From positions 62,001-126,000 of the forward strand of contig JAHDEJ010000013.1 in the NCBI GenBank assembly GCA_020628865.1: DNA of 64,000 nucleotides, written 5' to 3'. Of the stretch, positions 1-9,316 are shown in pieces (within the stretch, counting starts at the first letter, position 1; the number at the start of each line of letters is the position of its first letter). The notes under the pieces were generated by a model. The model was given only the letters and a program-made list of their open reading frames with translations, did not search any database and was not told the origin of the DNA. Made by a program: the position numbers and the translations under genes. Source of the stretch: Acidimicrobiales bacterium (GTDB taxonomy: Bacteria > Actinomycetota > Acidimicrobiia > Acidimicrobiales > SHLQ01).

Positions 1-664
1 CGTCGGCGGAGGCCTGGCTACGGGTGAACCCCCACTGGTCGAAGTAGGTGATCTCCGTCGCCGGGCGTCGGGGCACGGGCGAGAAGTCGGTCCCGATCGT
101 GTGGGCGACCGGAAAGGTCACGATGGTCGTGACACCGTCGGGGATGCCGAGCTCGGCCGCGAGCGCTTCCACGTCGGCGTTGAGGATCGTGGTCCAGGTG
201 CTCCCGAGGCCACGGGCCCGAAGCGCCAGGTTGAAGCTCCAGGCGGACTGGATGACCGAGTCGAAAAGGCCGGGACGACCTGAATTGTCGTGCTCGCCCC
301 AGATCGCAGCAATGACCAGCACCGGAGCCTTGGCGAAGTTGTCCACCAGGTAGGCGCTCGACGAGAAGACCTGCTCCTTGTCGTGGTTCGTTCCGTCGAG
401 GCGATCGGCGACCTGACGCATGAAGTCGCCGTTGCGCGAGTAGATCTCGCCGAGGCGCGCCCGAAGTTCCGGATCCCGGACGACGATCCACCGGCGGCTT
501 GCGTCGTTCCCACCGCTCGGCGCCTGTTCGGCCACATCGATGCAGTCGAGGATTACCTTATCCGTGACCTCGCGATCGAAATCGAGCCGTCGGCGTACGG
601 CTCTCGTGGTCATGAGGAGGCGGTCGGCCTCCGCGACATCGAACGGCGGCTGCGGTGTGTCCAT
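1..664 (-). CDS. Nitroreductase family protein (C-terminus runs off the window)
   Basis: Minus-strand reading from ATG at 664: MDTPQPPFDVAEADRLLMTTRAVRRRLDFDREVTDKVILDCIDVAEQAPSGGNDASRRWIVVRD..., typical nitroreductase N-terminus. Not in the ORF track because it is open at the window edge. Confidence 0.8.
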   Translation of the reverse strand, partial: MDTPQPPFDVAEADRLLMTTRAVRRRLDFDREVTDKVILDCIDVAEQAPSGGNDASRRWIVVRDPELRARLGEIYSRNGDFMRQVADRLDGTNHDKEQVFSSSAYLVDNFAKAPVLVIAAIWGEHDNSGRPGLFDSVIQSAWSFNLALRARGLGSTWTTILNADVEALAAELGIPDGVTTIVTFPVAHTIGTDFSPVPRRPATEITYFDQWGFTRSQASAD

Positions 665-704
665 CACGCCAGTGTTCTGCACTGGACACGGTTGCGCCAA
701 CGGC

Positions 705-3563
705 TCAGGTGGACCCGATGAGCTCGATCAACTCGTCGCCGTAGTTGCGGACCTTCGCCGGGCCGATGCCGGGGACCGCCAACAACTGTTGGGACGTTGT
801 GGGCTTTCGGGCGACGATCTCGTCGAGGGTGCGGTCGTTGAACACCACGAACGCAGGCACGTCGTCGTTCTTGGCCCGCTCCAGACGCCATTGGCGGATC
901 CGTTCGCGAAGCTCGACGCCGGCCGGTGAGGAGTCGGTGACCGCGGGCGCATTCGATGACCGCACCATGCGGTCGGGGCGAGGTGTGGGCTCCGGCTCAG
1001 GGGCGTTCGGGTCGCGCGCCGAGGCCAGCTCCTTGATGAACGGTGAGGGCTCGGGCCCGGCCGCAATGAGGACGGATTCGGAACACCGGGTGACGGCCAC
1101 GTGGAACAGCCGGCGCTCCTCCTCGAGATCTTCCGAAAGGCGATGGGGGAGGAGGCCGTCGCTCGCTTCGAACACGACCACGTGCGGCCATTCACGGCCC
1201 TTGACCTTGTGGATGGTGGCCAGCATGACCTGCGGACCTTCCGGAGGCTGCGCGACGAGCCGCGTCTTCAACCATCCGACGAACTCGCTCGGATCCGGTT
1301 GAAGGTCGGCGATGGCGATGAGGGCCTGCAGGTCGTCGCCGTGAGCGGAGCGATCCACCGAGCGACGGGAGGCATCCAGCTTCCGCTCGAGCGCGCCGCC
1401 GAGGCCGATGTCGTCGCGGATCGCGGTGAGGAGCTCCACAGTGCTCGCCCCCGAGCGGGCGAGGGTCCGCATGTGATCGAGGTCGGTGACGAACCCGTGC
1501 ACCTTCTCCTGATCGCGGACTTCGCGGAGCCGATCCGCCATGGCGGTCAGCTCGCCCAGGTCGCGCTTCTCTGCGATCCATTCGACAACCCGGGCGCTCA
1601 GCGCACGAGGAGGACGACGGGCGGCGATCGCCAGGTCGGATCCCGGCAGCAGGCGGTCTGGGGCCGTTGCGAGATCGATCCAGGCGAGCGCGCCAGCCAC
1701 ACCGGTGCGTGCGAGGAAGGAGTCGAAGACGGCCTGATTGGTCGAGATGCCGCGTTGGCGCAGGGCGACCTGAGGCGCGAGCAGCGTGGCGTTCACGCGG
1801 GTGAGCACCGCGATGTCGGACGGCGATGCGCCCTCGGCGAGCAGCTTGTCGATGTGGGTGGTGACCGACGTGATCGGATTGTCCGACTTGGTGGCGGTCA
1901 CCCCGTTCGTGGCGAGGCGGCCCGGGCGAGCGTCGATGGTCTTGTCGACGCGCCGGCGGTTGTGCGACAGCAGGTTCGACACCTTGGAGACGACTTCGGG
2001 CGGACATCGGTAATTGACCTGCAGGTCGTGGGTACGGGCGCCCGGGAAGAAGTCGGCGAATCGGATCAGCCAGTCTGGTGAAGCGCCGGTGTAGCCGTAG
2101 ATGGTCTGGTCGTCGTCGCCGACGCCGAACACGTTGGCCTCGGGCCCGGCCAGCAGCCGGACGAGAAGCAGGTGGGCGGGCGCGAGGTCCTGGAACTCGT
2201 CGACGAGCAGGACTCGACACAGCCGTCGTGCGACCCGGCGGGCGTTCGGATCGGTGAGCAACACCTCGATCGCGGCAACGATCTGTTCGGTGAAGTCCAT
2301 CACGCCGCGGGGCTGCAGCTTTTCCCGGAAGGCCGGGAGCACGGTGCTGAGGCCGTCGACGTCGCCGTCGAAGTCCTCTTCGACCAGATGCGGCGCCCGC
2401 AGCCGCAGACGAGCGGCACCGACGGCCTCCACCCACACGGCGAGCGGGTCGGTCATCGCCGCACGGCGCGTCTTGATCATCGGTTCGAGGAGCTTGCGGA
2501 CCTGGCGCTCGTCGATCATCTGGAGTTGCCGGTTTCGGCCGGCGGGCACGGCGAATCCGCCCGTGCCATTGGCGATGGCGAGGGCAAGGCTGTTCAGGGT
2601 ACGGATCTCGAGACCGGGAAGGTCGGTGGTCCGCTCCTGCATTTCTTCGCGTGCCCGAACGTTGAACGCGACCAGACAGATGCTCTGCGGGTCGATTCCA
2701 CGATCGACGATGAGATGACGGGCCCGCTCGGTCAGCACCCTCGTCTTTCCGGAACCGGCCGGGGCCACGATGCGGGCCCCGCCACCACCGTGGCGGACGG
2801 CGGCCAGCTGGTCGGGTGCAAGTTCGGCGGTGGGTTCCGCGATCTGGACCGGCGCGAGGAGCCCGGCACACAGATGGACGGCCGGAACGACCGGGACCGT
2901 TTCGTCGTCGAACCAGTCGAGCGGGCCACCGTCGCACCAGATGGGCCCGTACGGGCCGGCGACGTCGCCGGTTGGGGACTCGGTTGCGCCGGCCGCCAGC
3001 GCCAGGCTGATCGGATGGAAGGTCGGGCTGGAGGGATCACGGGCGTCGATGACGTTCGCCGTGAGCAGGTGGCGGAATCGCTCACCATCGAGTTCTGTGT
3101 CGGGGTCCAGTTCGTGGAGTGCGACATCGAGCACGGGGTCGGCGTCGGGAAGGTCGCCGTCGTACTCGAGCACGGCGGCGATGCGGTCGGCGTGGATGCG
3201 CTGTACTTCGGTCAGGTCTGCGGGGTGGACGGCGATCCGGGGCGCATCGGCCCACGGGGGAGGGGCAGGGTCGCCCGGGCGCACGAGCACCGACCGGCCG
3301 AGGATTGTCGGGCCTGCGAGACGCTCCCAGTCGGGCTCCAGCGTCACCGCGGCGGGTTCGGGCGTCGCGGCAACCGAGGCACGCCGAGCGGCCCCTGGAG
3401 ACGCCGTGGCGCCTCGTCCGGCGCTGGCCTGCGGTGGTGGGGGTTCCTCCGCCGGCGGAGCGTCGTCGACCGCGATCTGTTCGGGATTGATCTGGAAACA
3501 ATCACGGACTTCTGATGCGCTGGCATGTGTGCCGCCGCAATGACCGCAACTGATGGTGGGCAT
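705..3563 (-). CDS. UvrD/Rep-family ATP-dependent DNA helicase with C-terminal HRDC-like domain
   Basis: Walker A IVAPAGSGKTRVLTERARHLI, LLVDEFQDLAPAHLLL, GVGDDDQTIYGYTGA, late motifs ATIHKVKGREWPHVVVFEA, C-terminal HRDC-like IVARKPTTSQQLLAVPGIGPAKVRNYG. Likely start MPTISCGHCGG (3563) rather than 3626. Confidence 0.9.
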   Translation of the reverse strand: MPTISCGHCGGTHASASEVRDCFQINPEQIAVDDAPPAEEPPPPQASAGRGATASPGAARRASVAATPEPAAVTLEPDWERLAGPTILGRSVLVRPGDPAPPPWADAPRIAVHPADLTEVQRIHADRIAAVLEYDGDLPDADPVLDVALHELDPDTELDGERFRHLLTANVIDARDPSSPTFHPISLALAAGATESPTGDVAGPYGPIWCDGGPLDWFDDETVPVVPAVHLCAGLLAPVQIAEPTAELAPDQLAAVRHGGGGARIVAPAGSGKTRVLTERARHLIVDRGIDPQSICLVAFNVRAREEMQERTTDLPGLEIRTLNSLALAIANGTGGFAVPAGRNRQLQMIDERQVRKLLEPMIKTRRAAMTDPLAVWVEAVGAARLRLRAPHLVEEDFDGDVDGLSTVLPAFREKLQPRGVMDFTEQIVAAIEVLLTDPNARRVARRLCRVLLVDEFQDLAPAHLLLVRLLAGPEANVFGVGDDDQTIYGYTGASPDWLIRFADFFPGARTHDLQVNYRCPPEVVSKVSNLLSHNRRRVDKTIDARPGRLATNGVTATKSDNPITSVTTHIDKLLAEGASPSDIAVLTRVNATLLAPQVALRQRGISTNQAVFDSFLARTGVAGALAWIDLATAPDRLLPGSDLAIAARRPPRALSARVVEWIAEKRDLGELTAMADRLREVRDQEKVHGFVTDLDHMRTLARSGASTVELLTAIRDDIGLGGALERKLDASRRSVDRSAHGDDLQALIAIADLQPDPSEFVGWLKTRLVAQPPEGPQVMLATIHKVKGREWPHVVVFEASDGLLPHRLSEDLEEERRLFHVAVTRCSESVLIAAGPEPSPFIKELASARDPNAPEPEPTPRPDRMVRSSNAPAVTDSSPAGVELRERIRQWRLERAKNDDVPAFVVFNDRTLDEIVARKPTTSQQLLAVPGIGPAKVRNYGDELIELIGST

Positions 3564-3629
3564 GCGTTGATCATGCCACACGGGTGGGACATTCCGACCG
3601 GCCGAATCCGGCCGGTCGGAACGCAAAGA

Positions 3630-4391
3630 TCAGGCTCCGGCGAGGAACTCCGCAATCTCCGGAGTGTTGAAGAATTCGAGCTCCTCAGGCGAGCAGGTGA
3701 ACATCGCCGTGGTCAGGTCGGTCATCTGCGTGAGCTGGTCGATCGGCACGGTGTCGATCGAGTCGTGCTCGTCAGCCAGGTTCTGCACGAAGTCCATCGC
3801 GTCCTGACACGTGGCGAGGCTGCCGTCGCCGGTCGTGGGCTCCATCGCCTCGCCGAAGCTGGTCATGAGCTCGTTGAGGAACGTCAGGAATCCGACGGAT
3901 CCGGGCGCCTCGTCCTTGGCGAAGTCGATGAGGAGGGCGAAGTTCTCGTCGTCCTCCAACTCGATGTCGTTGCATTCCGCTTCGGCCTCGGTGGCCGCAT
4001 CGAATTCGTCGGCGATCGGTTCGAATTCGAGGCTCACCGCTTCGAAATCGGCCATCGACGCGTTGTCCCAGTCGACCTCGGAGACGACGGGCTCGATCTC
4101 GCGCAGGAAGTCGGCCATCAGCTCTCGACACACCTCGGGGATGTCATCGATCGAGCCGGCGATGACGGCGTTGTCGTCGTCTTCCGTCTTGTCGTCCGCA
4201 ACCATGCTCGACTCGTCGGCGGCGGGGGCCTCCGTCGTGGTCTCCGCTGCCGCGGTGGTCGTGGTTTCCGCAACCGTCGTGGTCGTGGCGTCCTCTTGCG
4301 ACGCCCCGCTCTCCACCGACTCTGCGGTGCTGCCACCACAGGCGGTCAGGACAAGACACACCGCCAACAACGGTGCAACGAATGATTTCAT
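3630..4391 (-). CDS. Putative lipoprotein, acidic/Thr-rich
   Basis: MKSFVAPLLAVCLVLTACGGS signal peptide with lipobox, then Thr/Glu-rich spacer. Confidence 0.7.
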   Translation of the reverse strand: MKSFVAPLLAVCLVLTACGGSTAESVESGASQEDATTTTVAETTTTAAAETTTEAPAADESSMVADDKTEDDDNAVIAGSIDDIPEVCRELMADFLREIEPVVSEVDWDNASMADFEAVSLEFEPIADEFDAATEAEAECNDIELEDDENFALLIDFAKDEAPGSVGFLTFLNELMTSFGEAMEPTTGDGSLATCQDAMDFVQNLADEHDSIDTVPIDQLTQMTDLTTAMFTCSPEELEFFNTPEIAEFLAGA

Positions 4392-4443
4392 GATGACTCT
4401 CCTTGCGTGTCGGTCCCACCCCAACATCGCGCCCACCGGTTTG

Positions 4444-5979
4444 TCAGTAGGAGCCCTTCTGCATGAGCACCGCCGGAACGGTGCGCAGAATGATCGTCAG
4501 GTCGGTGACCAGGGTCCAATTGTCCACGTAGTACAGGTCGAGCTGTCCGTAGTCCTCGTCGTCGTTCTCGCCGTCGAGGCGCCCGCCCACCTGCCACATG
4601 CCGGTGATGCCGGGCTGAACACGAAGGCGGTTGCGCAGCACGGGCTGCCACTGCTCGACCTCGTTCGGAAGGGCGGGTCGAGGACCGACGACGCTCATTT
4701 CGCCGCGCAGCACGTTGATGAACTGTGGCAGCTCATCGATGGAGGTCTTGCGGAGGATTCGACCGACCTTGGTGATGCGAGGATCGTCCTTGATCTTGAA
4801 GATCGGGCCCTTCGCCTCGTTGAGGTGGCGGACGTTCTCCAGGAGCGCTTCGGCGTCGGTGACCATCGTGCGGAGCTTGTAGACCTCGAACTCCTCGCCG
4901 TCACGGCCGACTCGGATCTGCTTGAAGAACACAGGACCGGGGCTGGTGACCTTGATGGCGATCATGGCGCCGAGGAGAATCGGGCTCGTGAGGATGAACA
5001 TCAGCAGGCCGAAGGCATAGTCGAAGGCCTGCTTGGCGAGGCGGCGCCAGCCGTTTCGTTCGACCGGCTCGATGTACACCATCGGGAAGCGTCCCAGCGG
5101 ACGAATGGTGAGACGGTCATGGGCGATGTCGCACAGCGTGGACGAGAGCTCGACGTGGATGTCGTTCTCGGTGAGCGTCCGGATCAGCTGGTTGCTCGTC
5201 CCGACGTCGATGCCCGTCGCTGCGATGATGACGCCACCGGCGTTGGCCGTGTTGATGGCGGCGAGGGCCTTGCTGGAGTCGGCCAGTCCGTCGATGCCGC
5301 CTTCGAGTTCGTCCTCGAGGTAGCCGAGCACCTTGTACCCGTGGGAGGCGTCCTTGTCGAGCATGTCGCGTACGAAGGCGCCTTCGGCGTTCTTGCCGAT
5401 CACGAACACGTTTCGCAGGTTCTGGCCGGACGTGCGAGCACGCTTGAAGAGCCACCGGGCGATTGCTCGCTCGACACCGACGATCACGAACATCACCAGG
5501 AACGACACGACGATCACGGTCGGGGCGAGACGGAACGTCACTTCCTCGGTGCTGAACGACTCACCCGCAAAAATGGAGATGACGAGCAGCCCGATGAATC
5601 CGTAGAAGATCGCCCGGGCGACCCGTTCGGCTTCGTCTGCGCTTCGGGCGATGTGCCGGGCCCGGTACAGGTACTGGCGGGTGAACGTGATCGGCCAGAC
5701 CGGAAGCGTGAGGAGGAAGAACCAGAAGTAGGTGCGGGTGCTGACCGGGTCGGCCGGGTTCATCCAGGTGGCGAGGAGCGTGCCGAGCAGCAGCGACAAC
5801 GCGACGGCGTTGAGGTCTGCCACGAACACGGCGGCCTTGCGGGCGTTGAAACTCGACGCGCGCTCACGGCCTTCGCCGAAGACGGTGGATGTCGGATGAA
5901 GGACGACGCCCTTCGCCTCCGAATCTGATGTGGCTGAATCATTCACACTCGAGGCCATATTTTCTGCGGTTTCGCCCAC
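4444..5979 (-). CDS. Exopolysaccharide biosynthesis polyprenyl glycosylphosphotransferase (bacterial sugar transferase)
   Basis: N-terminal TM segments, CoA-binding-like domain, C-terminal signature KVTSPGPVFFKQIRVGRDGEEFEVYKLRTM...TSIDELPQFINVLRGEMSVVGPRPALPNEV. Confidence 0.92.
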   Translation of the reverse strand: MGETAENMASSVNDSATSDSEAKGVVLHPTSTVFGEGRERASSFNARKAAVFVADLNAVALSLLLGTLLATWMNPADPVSTRTYFWFFLLTLPVWPITFTRQYLYRARHIARSADEAERVARAIFYGFIGLLVISIFAGESFSTEEVTFRLAPTVIVVSFLVMFVIVGVERAIARWLFKRARTSGQNLRNVFVIGKNAEGAFVRDMLDKDASHGYKVLGYLEDELEGGIDGLADSSKALAAINTANAGGVIIAATGIDVGTSNQLIRTLTENDIHVELSSTLCDIAHDRLTIRPLGRFPMVYIEPVERNGWRRLAKQAFDYAFGLLMFILTSPILLGAMIAIKVTSPGPVFFKQIRVGRDGEEFEVYKLRTMVTDAEALLENVRHLNEAKGPIFKIKDDPRITKVGRILRKTSIDELPQFINVLRGEMSVVGPRPALPNEVEQWQPVLRNRLRVQPGITGMWQVGGRLDGENDDEDYGQLDLYYVDNWTLVTDLTIILRTVPAVLMQKGSY

Positions 5980-6107
5980 GATCCGTCTCTGTCCTGGTCA
6001 ATACTACGACGTCAACCACATCAACCCGGATCGATAGTGATTCGGTTTGATTGCAGTTTCCCCGCGCTCACCAACCATCGGCATCCACGCCGAGGACCTG
6101 AGCAAAC

Positions 6108-8576
6108 TCACGAGGTGGGAATCCACACCAACGAGAACTCGTCGATACCGATGTCGGTCTTCTCCAGCGGGACCTCCATCGCCTCGATGACCTTGGCCCG
6201 ATCGTCCCAGTCCGCCTGGATGTCGAACAGCGCATCGGTCAGCTCGGTTTCGAGCTCTTCGAGCTCGTCCACCTTCTCGGACAGACGGTTCTCTGCGGTG
6301 CGCAGCCGCTCCTCGGCGTTGGCCTTGGTGCGTCCCTTCGAGCTTGCTCGTCGGGCGCCGCCGAGGATGCTTCGGGTGGACCGGCGGCCGCCGAGCACGC
6401 CACCGAGCACGCTCATGCCGATGTCGAGCATCTGGTCCCGGCCACGGGACTCCACGTCTGCCTCCAGCTCGCGGATCCGATCCTCGGCCTTTTCGATCGC
6501 TGCCCGGACACGGTCGGACTTGGTCTCGAGCTTTTCGCGCAATTTCGCCACGTCGGCGTCAGCCCGGTCCTCGGCCGCCTTGTCGCACCGGAATCCGAAG
6601 TCCTCCCGCGATTCGTCGACGCGGGAGACGAGCTTCAGCTCCGGGTTGCTCCAGAGCTCGAGGGTCTGGGAACGGTAGATGCGATCCTTGAGCTGGGTCT
6701 GCGCCGAGCGGAACAGCGTCTTCGTGTGGATCTTCGCGTCCGGGAGCACGTAGACGACGTCGTCGTTCAGCGGCGCATTCCGGAGGTCGCGATCGTCGTA
6801 GTCGACCTCGATGGCGTCGTCGGCGTCGATCTCGCCTTCGATCGGCGTGATGATGGCCTCGTACTCGACCTCGTGGCGCAGGTCGGCCTTCGTGTCGTCG
6901 AACAGCAGTCGCACGCGGGCGGCCACTCCGGCGACGAGTCGACGCCCGTCGGGATCACCACCGACCGCTTCCAGCCACGGCGCACCCGGATCGACCCAGT
7001 GGACCGACACGCCTTCGGCCACCTCTGGAGCGATGGCGGATTCGTCGTCGGCGAGTGGTTCGCGCGGTGCTCCAGGGCTCGCATCCGGTCGCTGGGAACC
7101 CTCCGGGTTCCTGCTCCTCGAGCTCGCGCCTGCTGCGCCCGAGGCGCCGTCCCGCTCCTCGTCCCTCGTCGCTGGTGCACTGCCTTCGCTCCGTGCAACC
7201 CCAGCCAGTTCGGCCTTGCGGGGTTCCATGAGGTCGCCGATCTGGGTGCGGGTGAGCGGCCCCGGGAGGTAGCTCATCGCCCAGCGGGTGCCGAACAGGC
7301 TTGGTGCGTCGCTGCGCGTCTGGTGGAGGAGGAACTGGCGCTTGTCGAGGCTCGAGATCATGTCGGACAGCGCGCCCTTGTCCATCGAACCGCCCGCTGC
7401 CGCCATGCCGTCGAGCAGGCGATCCTTGTCCCGTTCCGTCTGGAGTCGGCCGACCATCCAGGTGCCGGCGTTCGAGAGCGCCTTGTAGTCGACGTCGACT
7501 GGGTTCTGCGTGGCGAGCACGAGGCCGACCCCGAAGGCCCGGGCCTGCTTGAGAATTGTGAGGATCGGCTTCTTCGACGGCGGCTGCGCGGTGGGCGGTA
7601 CGTACCCGAACACCTCGTCCATGTAGATGAGCGCACGCAGCTCGGGGGTGCCGGCCTGCTTGCGCATCCAGGTGACGACCTTCGACAGGACGAGGGTGAC
7701 GACGAACTGGCGCTCCGTCTCGGAGAGATGTGCGATCGAGATGATGTTCGCCCGAGGCCCGTTGCCGAGCATGGCGTCGATGTCGAGCGGCTCGCCTTCG
7801 GTCCACGCTCCGAACGACGGCGATGCGAGGAGGCCGTTGAGCTTCATGACGAGCGCCGTCCGGTCCTTGGCCGGATAGAACGTGTCGAGCTCGAGCACAC
7901 CGAGTTTGCGCATCGGCGGGTTCTGGATCTGGCCGAGGAGCGTGCCGAGGTCGAGGTCCTGCCCGTTGGACCACGCTCGGTGCACGAGGTTCGAGAGCAG
8001 AATGTGTTCGCGGCTGGACAGCGGATCGGCGTCGATGTCGACCAGCCCGAGCAACGACGAAACGAGGCCCTCGACCTCGTCGGCGAGGATCTCATCGCTC
8101 GCATCGGTCGGGGCGGTGAGATCACCGATGATGTCGAGGGGGATGCCGGCGGATGAGCCGGGCGTGTAGATCGTGAAGTCGGCCTTTGCCCGAAGCTCGG
8201 CGATCCGTTCGGGTCCGATTCCCCAACCGTCGAGGCCGTTGCGCCACATGTCGGCCGTGGCGGCGGCGTGGTCGGCGACGGAGATGCCGTCGCGCTCGGC
8301 GTCGGCGGCGTTGACCCACGGTTCGAAGTCGGGGCCGGCGAGCTCGGGGAACGTGAGGAGGAGGTTCCCCATGTCGCCCTTCGGGTCGATGATGATCGTC
8401 GGGATGCCCTGCAGGAGGGCTTCCTCCAGCATGATGACGCTCAGGCCGGTCTTGCCGGATCCGGTCATGCCGACGATCACGCCGTGGGTGGTCAGATCCG
8501 ATGCCTCGAGGTGAATCGGATCCCTGTCTTCGAGGGTCCCGCCCAAGTAGAAGTGTCCTGCTGGTGTCTCGTGCAT
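6108..8576 (-). CDS. HerA/DUF853-like ATP-binding protein with C-terminal coiled coil
   Basis: Start MHETPAGHFYLGGTLEDRDPIHLEASDLTTHGVIVGMTGSGKTGLSVIMLEEALLQGIPTIIIDPKGDMGNLLLTFP; long coiled-coil tail. Longer 8918 start looks spurious (Arg-rich non-coding reading). Confidence 0.85.
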   Translation of the reverse strand: MHETPAGHFYLGGTLEDRDPIHLEASDLTTHGVIVGMTGSGKTGLSVIMLEEALLQGIPTIIIDPKGDMGNLLLTFPELAGPDFEPWVNAADAERDGISVADHAAATADMWRNGLDGWGIGPERIAELRAKADFTIYTPGSSAGIPLDIIGDLTAPTDASDEILADEVEGLVSSLLGLVDIDADPLSSREHILLSNLVHRAWSNGQDLDLGTLLGQIQNPPMRKLGVLELDTFYPAKDRTALVMKLNGLLASPSFGAWTEGEPLDIDAMLGNGPRANIISIAHLSETERQFVVTLVLSKVVTWMRKQAGTPELRALIYMDEVFGYVPPTAQPPSKKPILTILKQARAFGVGLVLATQNPVDVDYKALSNAGTWMVGRLQTERDKDRLLDGMAAAGGSMDKGALSDMISSLDKRQFLLHQTRSDAPSLFGTRWAMSYLPGPLTRTQIGDLMEPRKAELAGVARSEGSAPATRDEERDGASGAAGASSRSRNPEGSQRPDASPGAPREPLADDESAIAPEVAEGVSVHWVDPGAPWLEAVGGDPDGRRLVAGVAARVRLLFDDTKADLRHEVEYEAIITPIEGEIDADDAIEVDYDDRDLRNAPLNDDVVYVLPDAKIHTKTLFRSAQTQLKDRIYRSQTLELWSNPELKLVSRVDESREDFGFRCDKAAEDRADADVAKLREKLETKSDRVRAAIEKAEDRIRELEADVESRGRDQMLDIGMSVLGGVLGGRRSTRSILGGARRASSKGRTKANAEERLRTAENRLSEKVDELEELETELTDALFDIQADWDDRAKVIEAMEVPLEKTDIGIDEFSLVWIPTS
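7117..7148. repeat. Dispersed repeat core, copy 1 (inside the HerA-like CDS)
   Basis: CTCGAGCTCGCGCCTGCTGCGCCCGAGGCGCC; 28/32 identical to 26418-26449. Preceded by hairpin GGAACCC-TCC-GGGTTCC (7095-7111). Confidence 0.7.
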
Positions 8577-8629
8577 GCGAGCGAGACTAGTCGCGGCCGA
8601 TGCGCTCCGAGGTGTGCGGGTGGGTTCGC

Positions 8630-9307
8630 TCAGGCGCCGGGAAGGCCGGCGAGTTCGCCGTCGCAAACGTCGATCGCCGCCAGCACCGCAGGGTCTTCCG
8701 GATCGACTTCGAAGTAGTAGGCGATGGCCTCCTCGCGCGACCCGACATCGGCGGGAACGTTGGCCTGGCGGGGGAGGAGCTCGGTCAGGGAGACGTCGCC
8801 GGCGTCGATGCCCTCGCCGCGAAGGCACTCGGTGAAGCCGAAGAGCTGTTCGATGATCTGGGTCGGATCCGGTACGGCTGCGGCGCCGAAGGTGATGTCC
8901 TCGACGTTCTCGTCGCACGCGTCGACAGCGTCGTTGAATTCGGTGCTCTGGACGTCCACGCCGGACTGCAGCACGGCGGCGACGTCGATCGCCCCGTTGT
9001 TGTCGACGGTGACGTCGGGGAAGCCGTCGATGCCCTCGTCACGCATGCAGGCGGAGAAGTCCAGCAGTGCGAGTTCCTGCTCCTCGATCGGGCTCATGGC
9101 CTCGGACGTGGTCGTTGCCTCGGTCGTCGCCGGAGCTGCCGTGGTGGTCTCGTCCTGGAGATCTTCCGCCGGAGCTGCGGTCGTCGTGGTGGCGAGGTCC
9201 TCGATCGAGGCGACCCCGGAGTCGATGGGTTCGTCGCTGCCGCCGCAGGCAGCCGCAATGACGGCGAGGGAACAGACGAGAAGTCGAAGGCGTCGGGTCG
9301 ATCGCAT
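8630..9307 (-). CDS. Putative lipoprotein
   Basis: MRSTRRLRLLVCSLAVIAAACGGSDEP lipobox; same Thr/Ala-rich spacer style as the 3630-4391 protein. Confidence 0.7.
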   Translation of the reverse strand: MRSTRRLRLLVCSLAVIAAACGGSDEPIDSGVASIEDLATTTTAAPAEDLQDETTTAAPATTEATTTSEAMSPIEEQELALLDFSACMRDEGIDGFPDVTVDNNGAIDVAAVLQSGVDVQSTEFNDAVDACDENVEDITFGAAAVPDPTQIIEQLFGFTECLRGEGIDAGDVSLTELLPRQANVPADVGSREEAIAYYFEVDPEDPAVLAAIDVCDGELAGLPGA

Positions 9308-9316
9308 CGCTCGACC

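Noticed and set aside
3811-5928. 705-aa plus-strand ORF (and similar long ORFs at 2172-3515, 6726-8156, 8600-10738)
   Set aside because: Antisense to confidently identified genes (sugar transferase, UvrD helicase, HerA-like ATPase, lipoprotein/thiolase region); composition (Arg/Asp/Val/Gly or Ser rich) is typical of GC-rich shadow ORFs.
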